From an uncultured Eubacteriales bacterium (GTDB taxonomy: Bacteria > Bacillota > Clostridia > Peptostreptococcales > Anaerovoracaceae), in assembly GCA_902797345.1 (NCBI GenBank), contig CADBSL010000156.1:1-7276 (forward strand): a stretch of DNA of 7,276 nucleotides, read 5' to 3'. The notes below the pieces were generated by a model that was given only the letters and a program-made list of their open reading frames with translations, was not told the origin of the DNA and searched no databases. Position numbers and translations under genes: made by a program. Below are positions 1-4,995 of the stretch, in pieces (positions within the stretch are counted from its first letter, which is position 1; every line of letters starts with the position of its first letter).

Positions 1-485
1 ACGCCGGTGTCCTCCGGCTCGAACCGGCAGATCTCATCTTCCGTCACATCGTCCACTATCCGAAGACAGACTTCCTGGAGTTTCCCAAAGGTCATCTTTT
101 TCCCCGTCTTGAAAAAATCGAAAGTCAGGGCGATGTGATCCACTTCGTCCGGCAGTCTCTTTAAATCGATGAAGATCGTCTCATCATCGCCGGAACCGAT
201 CCCGGTCAGATTATCTCCGTTGTGGGCCAGGGTAAAATTGTACAGGTTGGTATTCCCGTAGTAGATGCAGCAGGTCTTCAGCTTGCCGCCGATGGGCTTC
301 CCGTCGTAATCGAACAGCAGCGCCGATCCATCGCAGTCTGCCGCCTGGGACTCTCCTGCCCCCAGCAGTCCGCTGAAAAACCCGGCGGAATACTGGCGGG
401 GATACGTCTCCCAGCCAAAGCCGACCTGTATCCTCGACCAACGGTCCAGCAGCACTTCACTGCCTTCTTTCAGAAATTCAGCCAT
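1..485 (-). CDS. TerD-family stress/tellurium-resistance-type protein, 3' end outside window
   Basis: About 161 residues are visible; the frame stays open to the left edge, so the C-terminus (perhaps 30 residues, judging by usual TerD length near 190) is missing. Recognisable TerD features are VGFGWE at residues 21-26, a DCDGSALLFDYDGKP stretch at 50-64 matching the family's DLDASAFLL-type strand, and GDNLTGIGSGDDE at 90-102, the acidic loop that binds calcium in characterised TerD proteins. IFIDLKRLP (104-112) and the hydrophobic strand HIALTFDFF follow, as in the family. TerD proteins are soluble, calcium-binding and linked to tellurite, phage and general envelope stress; their biochemical role is unsettled. 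The ATG at 485 overlaps the upstream transporter stop (TGATG) and is preceded by a strong GGAGGAGGG, so translation is probably coupled. No other ter genes are visible, although they could lie to the left. The family call is secure; the substrate or stress is unknown. Confidence 0.88.
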   Translation of the reverse strand, partial: MAEFLKEGSEVLLDRWSRIQVGFGWETYPRQYSAGFFSGLLGAGESQAADCDGSALLFDYDGKPIGGKLKTCCIYYGNTNLYNFTLAHNGDNLTGIGSGDDETIFIDLKRLPDEVDHIALTFDFFKTGKKMTFGKLQEVCLRIVDDVTEDEICRFEPEDTG

Positions 486-1762
486 CAGATCCCTCCTCCC
501 CAGATAAACCAGATATACAGATAACCGGCGGTGACCGCTACCAATGTAAAGGGCAGCCCGATCTTCATGAATTCCCGGAAGCCGACTTCGTATCCGTTCT
601 TCCGAAGGATCCCGATCCCGGTGATGTTGGCGGAAGCGCCGATGGGGGTGATATTTCCGCCCAGAGTCGCACCGGTCAACAATCCGAAATACAATACGTA
701 GGGCTCGATCCCGAGAGTCAGTGAGATCTGACTGATCACCGGCAGCATCGTGGCAACATAAGGGATATTATCCACAAAGGCCGAGATCAGCACCGAAGCC
801 CAGACGATGATCGTAAACAGCAGGAATAGATTCCCTCCTCCGGCTCCGGCGATCATCGACGCCAGGTCCGAGATGACGCCCGCTTCGGTGATGGCTTTTA
901 CTGCGATGAACAAGCCCAGCAGCAAGAGCAGCGTCTGGAAGTCGATCTCCGACAGGGCGGTCTTCAGCCCGGAGGTCTTCCGATTCCGAATCAGATCCCT
1001 GCCTATGCAAAGCAGTGCAAAGCTCATGCAGACCAGACCGTTGGAAACATCCGGCTTTTCCGGGAAGAAGGACAGGCTGATCAACACAGCGATCATCGCC
1101 ACCAGCAGGATGGAAGGCCCGTAATCCCTCACCTGAGTGCGGGTCTGGGTCTCGATCGGCTGCCGCAGGTGCCGGAACAGGATCAGCATCACCGGGATGG
1201 TCGCCAATGCTCCCAGTTCCACGCCGAAAAAGATCCCCGGCTTACCATGCAGCCAGAAAAAGTCCAGAAAATCCATCCGGGCATAATCTCCCAGCAGGAT
1301 GGACGTGGTATCCCCCACCAGCGTCGCCGCTCCCTGAAGATTGGAAGAAACGGCGATGGCAAGGATCATGGGCACCGGAGAAATGTCCATTTTCCGGCAT
1401 ACCGCCATGCCTACCGGCGCGATCATCAGCACTGTGGCCACATTATCGACCAGGGCGGATATGACTCCGGCAAAAAGGGACATGAGGATGATGACGCTGC
1501 GGACGTCCGAGGATTTCCCCAAGATTTTATCCGCGATCCTTCCCGGCATCTGAGAGTCGATGAAATAAGATACGATCACCATCGTCCCGCACATCATCAT
1601 CAATACGTTCCAGTTGACGGCACCAAGCGCCTCCCCCGGGGAAAGGACTCCCACGACCATAAACAATATGGCCGCCCCCAGCGCGAACCAGGTCCGGTGA
1701 GAAGACTTGACGATCATCAACAGATACATCACTAGAAAGATTACCAACGCTGCTGTCTTCAT
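485..1762 (-). CDS. ArsB/NhaD/SLC13 (IT superfamily) membrane transporter, substrate unknown
   Basis: A 425-residue protein, almost wholly hydrophobic, with about 10-12 membrane segments. It has the internal inverted-repeat design of the ion-transporter superfamily (the CitMHS-type permease family that includes ArsB, NhaD and the P protein). The first half carries SALVDNVATVLMIAP at 102-116 followed by NLQGAATLVGD at 141-151. The second half carries the equivalents SAFVDNIPYVATMLP at 327-341 and GGNITPIGASANI at 368-380. These paired hairpin-plus-unwound-helix motifs form the substrate and cation site in solved relatives. Known substrates of the superfamily include arsenite, Na+/H+ and di/tricarboxylates; sequence reading cannot choose between them. 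No arsenic-operon partner (ArsR, ArsA, ArsC) is present. The ATG at 1762 shares ATGA with the LysR stop, with GAGAGGAAG upstream. The pairing with a LysR regulator and a TerD protein suggests export of, or response to, a small toxic or metabolic anion (inference). Confidence 0.85.
   Translation of the reverse strand: MKTAALVIFLVMYLLMIVKSSHRTWFALGAAILFMVVGVLSPGEALGAVNWNVLMMMCGTMVIVSYFIDSQMPGRIADKILGKSSDVRSVIILMSLFAGVISALVDNVATVLMIAPVGMAVCRKMDISPVPMILAIAVSSNLQGAATLVGDTTSILLGDYARMDFLDFFWLHGKPGIFFGVELGALATIPVMLILFRHLRQPIETQTRTQVRDYGPSILLVAMIAVLISLSFFPEKPDVSNGLVCMSFALLCIGRDLIRNRKTSGLKTALSEIDFQTLLLLLGLFIAVKAITEAGVISDLASMIAGAGGGNLFLLFTIIVWASVLISAFVDNIPYVATMLPVISQISLTLGIEPYVLYFGLLTGATLGGNITPIGASANITGIGILRKNGYEVGFREFMKIGLPFTLVAVTAGYLYIWFIWGGGI
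491..501 (-). promoter_or_regulatory. Shine-Dalgarno of the TerD gene, inside the transporter gene
   Basis: GGGGAGGAGGG on the minus strand ends 5 bases before the ATG at 485. It is encoded by the last codons of the transporter (its C-terminal WGGGI). A strong site placed inside the upstream gene, with a one-base stop/start overlap, supports the chosen start and translational coupling. Confidence 0.7.
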
Positions 1763-2658
1763 TCCACTTGCTTCCTCTCTTCCAAGGTCTCATCTCTGTA
1801 TTTCAGATACTGCAGGAACTTCTTCACTGCAGAAGAGGCGGTCTTCTGGCTTCGGAATCCCAACCCCATGCTTCGGTAACAGGGCTCTGTCAAACTGCGG
1901 ACTTCAAATTGAAAGTCGATTCTCCTGAGCATCAGATTCGGCTCGATCGCTACGCCGAAGCCTCTTTCCACCATCCCCATCACCGCAAAGTCCTCCCAGG
2001 TAGTCAGGACCACATTCGGCTGTACATGGTACCGATTCAGGATGTCCGGCACCTGAAGATTGTCCTTGGTCGCCAGCATGATAAATGGCTCTCCCTCCAG
2101 ATCCTCGATATCCACTGTATCCTTTGCCGCCAGCGGATGATTTTTATTCATGATCACTTTATACTCATCTTTTTCCAGAAAAATCGTGTCGAATTCCGGC
2201 CGGGTGGGCAGCTCCACAAAACCGCAGTCCACTCTTCCTTCGCCGATCCACTGCTCGATCTCTGTATAATTGCCGATCATCAGTTCATATTCGATATTGG
2301 GGTAGTCTTCGTGGAATCGATGGATGATATTGGGGAGCCAATGGATCGCCATGCTGGGCAGGGTACCGATCCGGATCATCCCGCTTTGGACTCCGTTGAT
2401 CTCCTCCACATGGTGCTCCAGCATTCTGAAGTCCTCACAGAGAAGCTGGATATAAGGCAGCAGTTCTCTTCCGTCCGGTGTCAGTTGGATCCCGCTCTTC
2501 CCTCTCTCCATCAGGCTCATCCCACATTCCTTTTCCAGATCTGCGATCATCTTGCTGATGGAAGACTGAGAATAATTCAGGATCTCCGCCGCCCGGGTGA
2601 AGCTTCCGTTCTCAACTGTGCGTAGAAACGCTAAATATTTCTGAATATTGCCATCCAT
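1759..2658 (-). CDS. LysR-family transcriptional regulator
   Basis: A 299-residue protein of typical LysR length. The N-terminal winged helix-turn-helix spans about residues 5-63: FLRTVENGSFTRAAEILNYS leads into the recognition helix QSSISKMIADLE, and the wing ends LTPDGREL. A linker helix (to about residue 88) precedes the periplasmic-binding-protein-like effector domain, opening with IRIGTLPSMAIHWLP. The frame is open further upstream to 2751, but that extension would read through the promoter. The ATG at 2658 gives the standard MDGNIQKYLAFLRTV start, with AAAGGA 10-11 bases before it. The stop overlaps the start of the transporter gene by ATGA. Because gene and putative targets are cotranscribed, the regulator probably controls its own operon and may also act on the divergent YbaK-like gene, whose promoter overlaps its own. 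The effector cannot be predicted. Confidence 0.93.
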   Translation of the reverse strand: MDGNIQKYLAFLRTVENGSFTRAAEILNYSQSSISKMIADLEKECGMSLMERGKSGIQLTPDGRELLPYIQLLCEDFRMLEHHVEEINGVQSGMIRIGTLPSMAIHWLPNIIHRFHEDYPNIEYELMIGNYTEIEQWIGEGRVDCGFVELPTRPEFDTIFLEKDEYKVIMNKNHPLAAKDTVDIEDLEGEPFIMLATKDNLQVPDILNRYHVQPNVVLTTWEDFAVMGMVERGFGVAIEPNLMLRRIDFQFEVRSLTEPCYRSMGLGFRSQKTASSAVKKFLQYLKYRDETLEERKQVE

Positions 2659-2688
2659 TATTATCCATTCCTTTTCTCTATAACAAGC

Positions 2689-2702
2689 ATTCGAATAATT
2701 AT
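2689..2702. promoter_or_regulatory. Two overlapping palindromes, candidate operator
   Basis: ATTCGAAT (2689-2696) and ATAATTAT (2695-2702) are perfect 8-base palindromes sharing two bases. They lie just downstream of the predicted leftward start and next to the -35 region of the rightward promoter, where a regulator could repress its own gene. Short AT-rich palindromes arise readily by chance, so this is only a candidate LysR site. Confidence 0.25.
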
Positions 2703-2703
2703 C

Positions 2704-2732
2704 TTTTTTGATTCTAACAGAAGTGATATAAT
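2704..2732 (+). promoter_or_regulatory. Predicted extended -10 promoter of the YbaK-like gene
   Basis: A perfect TATAAT at 2727-2732 is preceded by TGA, making a consensus extended -10 element. The -35 position at 17-base spacing (2704-2709) is only a run of T, so recognition would depend on the extended -10 and perhaps on an activator. The predicted start is near 2739. The element sits entirely inside the opposing LysR promoter. Confidence 0.55.
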
Positions 2733-2739
2733 AAAACAA
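2711..2739 (-). promoter_or_regulatory. Predicted promoter of the LysR-transporter-TerD operon
   Basis: On the minus strand, TTGTTT (2739-2734), a 17-base spacer, then TAGAAT (2716-2711). A TGT immediately upstream of TAGAAT makes an extended -10 (TGn). The predicted start is near 2704, giving a leader of about 46 bases before the ATG at 2658. It lies on top of the rightward promoter of the YbaK-like gene. Confidence 0.6.
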
Positions 2740-2777
2740 GGAGAAACGCAATGTTTTTTGGAAATAGAAATAGAAAG

Positions 2778-2783
2778 AGGTGG
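2778..2783 (+). promoter_or_regulatory. Shine-Dalgarno that fixes the YbaK-like start
   Basis: AGGTGG, within AAAGAGGTGG, sits eight bases before the ATG at 2792. It covers the competing in-frame GTG at 2780, which would have no adequate ribosome-binding site of its own. Confidence 0.65.
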
Positions 2784-2791
2784 TTGGTTCT

Positions 2792-3337
2792 ATGGATTAT
2801 TTCCGCCGGTTCAGAACCGAAGCTCCGAAACACTTTCAAACCATCCTTCAGTTCCTGACTTACAAGTCTCTGAATGAGCTTCAGATCGGGTATGAGTGTA
2901 TAGAACTGGAAGAAAACGTATCAGCGCAGGACAGACCGCTGATCGAGCAACAATTGGAAGTTGAGATGGCCAAAACGTTATTGTTCAAACAACCGGACAC
3001 AAACACATTTTTCCTCTTTGTCACGACATCCGGCAAGGATTTCGATGAGGAGGAATTCTGCAAAGTTCTCCAGATCTCAAGCGTTATCCCCGCATCCGAG
3101 CAGGAGATGACCGACATTCTGGAAACATCGCCGGAATCCCTGACCTTATTCAGCATTTTGCTGGATTCCGCCGAAGGCGTCCGAATCGTGATGGACAAGC
3201 AGCTCGCAGAAGCTGAGGAGATCCTCTTCAGAGATGGTTCCAACACAGGATATCTGAAGATCCGAACGGCAGATGTTTTAGAGCGCCTGATCCCTCACAC
3301 AGGTCATCGAGTGGATTTGATCGGCACTATTGGTTGA
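2792..3337 (+). CDS. YbaK/ProX-like (aminoacyl-tRNA editing fold) protein with degenerate active site
   Basis: A 181-residue soluble protein that resembles the YbaK/ProX trans-editing deacylases, which hydrolyse mischarged Ala- or Cys-tRNAPro. AKTLLFK at residues 60-66 matches the HxKNLFL segment and keeps its conserved Lys (K61). FFLFVTTSGKDFD (73-85), SPESLTLFSILLDSAEGVRIVMDKQL (113-138, the PGSVxPxGLxND...VxVVxD block), NTGYLKI (151-157) and a final GH (171-172) follow in the family order. The usual FHPxxNT is FRDGSNT here (146-152), so His-Pro is lost while Asn-Thr remains. Activity may therefore be changed or absent. An in-frame GTG at 2780 lies inside the Shine-Dalgarno; the ATG at 2792, with AGGTGG eight bases upstream, is the better start. 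It is monocistronic and ends before a hairpin. The family call is from pattern recognition and fairly confident; the substrate is not known. Confidence 0.72.
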   Translation: MDYFRRFRTEAPKHFQTILQFLTYKSLNELQIGYECIELEENVSAQDRPLIEQQLEVEMAKTLLFKQPDTNTFFLFVTTSGKDFDEEEFCKVLQISSVIPASEQEMTDILETSPESLTLFSILLDSAEGVRIVMDKQLAEAEEILFRDGSNTGYLKIRTADVLERLIPHTGHRVDLIGTIG

Positions 3338-3363
3338 AACAAGATTGTATTCACCCCTAACAG

Positions 3364-3403
3364 ATTCAGGTGGAGGATTGGTTACCCTCCGCCTGAATGT
3401 TTT
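3364..3403 (+). terminator. Intrinsic terminator between convergent genes
   Basis: A 13-base stem pairs 3364-3376 (ATTCAGGTGGAGG) with 3386-3398 (CCTCCGCCTGAAT), with one G-T wobble and a nine-base loop. It is followed by GTTTT and further T-rich sequence. It lies 26 bases after the YbaK-like stop and overlaps the very end of the opposing gene (stop at 3402-3404). On the minus strand the hairpin has no T-tract, so it mainly serves rightward transcription, though it may also hinder leftward read-through. Confidence 0.7.
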
Positions 3404-3959
3404 ATGATTTCATATACTTCAACAGATCCAGCACCGGCTTCAGGAAGGAATCCTTCTTTTTCTTCTGCTGAGGCCGTTTTTTGTATACAGTTACTCTCTT
3501 TTCTTCCGTATTAGCCGGTTCCGGCAGCATTCCCCGGGTCCAAAGCACCCGTTTGATGGCCAGTGTGATGGCGATGCAAAGGGGAATAAAGGGAGTCGCC
3601 GGGCCTGCCCAGAAAAGCATATACCCCGTCGCCATGGCAAGGCACCACTTCCACTTGAACAGGTGGAACAGCAAATATCCCAGCCACACCGGCGTGTATG
3701 CCAGGATCATCACGATCCCCAGCAGCACCAGCGTCCGCCAGTCCTTGCACTCCGTCCATACATATTTCCCGAATTTGATGACCTTCGCCTTCAGTTCCTC
3801 AAATTTGAGTCTCCATTTATCCTTCGGCTCCGGTACTTTCAGCGAACCCTCTTCCGGTCTCGGTCTTCTTGGTCTTTCCTGCGTTCTCTCCTGAGGTCTG
3901 TCCGGCTGCCGATTCCGTCTTCTGTTCTCGATTCGCGTTTGTCTTTCTCTATCACTCAT
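3402..3959 (-). CDS. Small basic membrane protein of unknown function
   Basis: I do not recognise a named family for this 185-residue protein. It has three visible parts. Residues 1-75 are a hydrophilic tail rich in Arg, Pro, Gln and Glu (RRRNRQPDRPQERTQERP and similar), probably disordered. Residues 76-101 and 104-138 are hydrophobic, the second broken by AGPATPFIP, giving two membrane helices or three short ones. Residues 139-185 are a Lys-rich tail (KKRPQQKKKK at 160-169). With two helices and positive tails on both ends, the positive-inside rule places both termini in the cytoplasm (inference). The ATG at 3959 has GAGGG six bases upstream. The gene begins 17 bases after the stop of the cysteine-synthase homologue, so the two are probably cotranscribed, but no functional link is evident from sequence. 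The basic tails could bind RNA, DNA or acidic lipids. Confidence 0.75.
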   Translation of the reverse strand: MSDRERQTRIENRRRNRQPDRPQERTQERPRRPRPEEGSLKVPEPKDKWRLKFEELKAKVIKFGKYVWTECKDWRTLVLLGIVMILAYTPVWLGYLLFHLFKWKWCLAMATGYMLFWAGPATPFIPLCIAITLAIKRVLWTRGMLPEPANTEEKRVTVYKKRPQQKKKKDSFLKPVLDLLKYMKS

Positions 3960-3977
3960 CCCTTGCCCTCGATGTCA

Positions 3978-4910
3978 TTACTCATACTGAAACAATTCTG
4001 TGCTGAAATATCGTTCTCCCGTATCCGGCAGGATAGTTACGACCCGTTTTCCCTTTCCCAGGAGTTTCGCCATTCTCAGCGCCACGCACACATTGGTGCC
4101 GCTGGAGATGCCGCAGAGGATCCCCTCCTTCCGAGTCACTTCCTTTGTGGTGTTGATGGCTTCATCGTCGGTGACGATCTCGATTCCGTCGATGATCCCC
4201 TGATCCAGGATCGGAGGGATCAGTCCGTCTCCGATGCCCATCTGCAGATGGGAACCGATGGACCCGCCGGACAAAATAGCTGCATGTTCCGGCTCTGCCG
4301 CCCAGATCAGCATATCCGGGTTGGCTTTTTTCAGCACTTCTCCAATGCCTGTGATCGTGCCGCCGGTACCGATACCGGAACAAAAACCGTGGATCGGGCC
4401 TCCCACCTGGTCCAGGATCTCCAGCCCGGTATATTTCAGGTGGGTCCGAACGTTGTCCATGTTGGAGAATTGGTCCGGCATGAAGACCTTTGGGTCTTCC
4501 GCCGCCATCTTCTTAGCCGTTTCGATACAACGATCGATGCACTCGCCGATGTTGTTGTCATCATGGACCAGGATCAGTTCCGCCCCGTACTGCCGGATCA
4601 GCAGCCGCCGCTCCTCACTGACGGAGTCCGGCATGATGATGATGGTCCGGTAGCCTTTCACGGCACCGACCAGGGACAATCCGATCCCCTGGTTGCCGCT
4701 GGTGGGCTCCACGATGATGGAATCCGGTTTCAGGATCCCCTTTTCCTCTGCCGCTTCGATCATGTTCAAAGCGGTCCGGGTTTTGATGGAACCGCCGATA
4801 TTGAGTCCCTCGTATTTTACCAGGACTTCGGCATCCTCCGGCCCGGTCATATGGTTCAAACGGATCATAGGGGTATTCCCTACTGCGTCTAATACAGTAT
4901 TGTAGATCAT
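3978..4910 (-). CDS. Cysteine-synthase-fold PLP enzyme (CysK/CysM/CBS family), variant active site
   Basis: A 310-residue beta-family (fold type II) PLP enzyme of typical cysteine-synthase length. The Schiff-base Lys is K43 in GGSIKTRTALNMI; the substrate-carboxylate loop is PTSGNQG (69-75); the phosphate cup is SGIGTGGTITG (178-188); the pyridine-nitrogen Ser lies in GISSGTN (267-273); and PDTGERYFST (295-304) is the family C-terminal signature. Three places depart from the usual biosynthetic form: NPGGSVKDR is NIGGSIKTR, TSGNTG is TSGNQG, and GIGAGF is GIGDGL (225-230). It may therefore make cysteine from O-acetylserine and sulfide, or be a related lyase acting on cysteine or another beta-substituted alanine. 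An upstream in-frame ATG at 4928 would add MKERAY; the ATG at 4910 gives the family-standard MIYNTVLDAVGNTPM with GAGAG before it. It has its own promoter and a likely cotranscribed membrane-protein gene downstream. Confidence 0.88.
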   Translation of the reverse strand: MIYNTVLDAVGNTPMIRLNHMTGPEDAEVLVKYEGLNIGGSIKTRTALNMIEAAEEKGILKPDSIIVEPTSGNQGIGLSLVGAVKGYRTIIIMPDSVSEERRLLIRQYGAELILVHDDNNIGECIDRCIETAKKMAAEDPKVFMPDQFSNMDNVRTHLKYTGLEILDQVGGPIHGFCSGIGTGGTITGIGEVLKKANPDMLIWAAEPEHAAILSGGSIGSHLQMGIGDGLIPPILDQGIIDGIEIVTDDEAINTTKEVTRKEGILCGISSGTNVCVALRMAKLLGKGKRVVTILPDTGERYFSTELFQYE

Positions 4911-4947
4911 ATATGCTCTCTCTTTCATTGTGATGTTCCAATACTAT

Positions 4948-4976
4948 ATGATACCGAAAAAACATCTTGAAATCAA
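4948..4976 (-). promoter_or_regulatory. Predicted promoter of the cysteine-synthase homologue
   Basis: On the minus strand, TTGATT (4976-4971), a 17-base spacer, then TATCAT (4953-4948). The predicted start near 4941 gives a leader of about 30 bases before the ATG at 4910. There is no room for a T-box or SAM riboswitch between the promoter and the gene. Confidence 0.55.
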
Positions 4977-4995
4977 TGAAAAATTAGCCCCGGGC

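Noticed and set aside
1768..2625. 285-codon open frame on the plus strand
   Set aside because: Exact antisense shadow of the LysR gene, which has a full HTH and effector domain.
2659..2751. 31-residue N-terminal extension of the LysR protein
   Set aside because: It would translate across the predicted promoter and start site; MDGNIQKYLAF at 2658 is the normal LysR N-terminus.
2753..2760. T-run at 2753-2758 as a frameshift joining the short frame at 2751 to the YbaK-like gene
   Set aside because: Removing one T gives the third, unrelated frame, and adding one T leads to a TAG within a few codons; neither restores a fusion.
3663..4892. 409-codon open frame on the plus strand
   Set aside because: Antisense to the membrane-protein and cysteine-synthase genes and spans their junction; no family resemblance and no ribosome-binding context.
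4911..4995. T-box or SAM riboswitch upstream of the cysteine-synthase homologue
   Set aside because: The predicted leader is only about 30 bases, with no conserved riboswitch core and no terminator/antiterminator pair.
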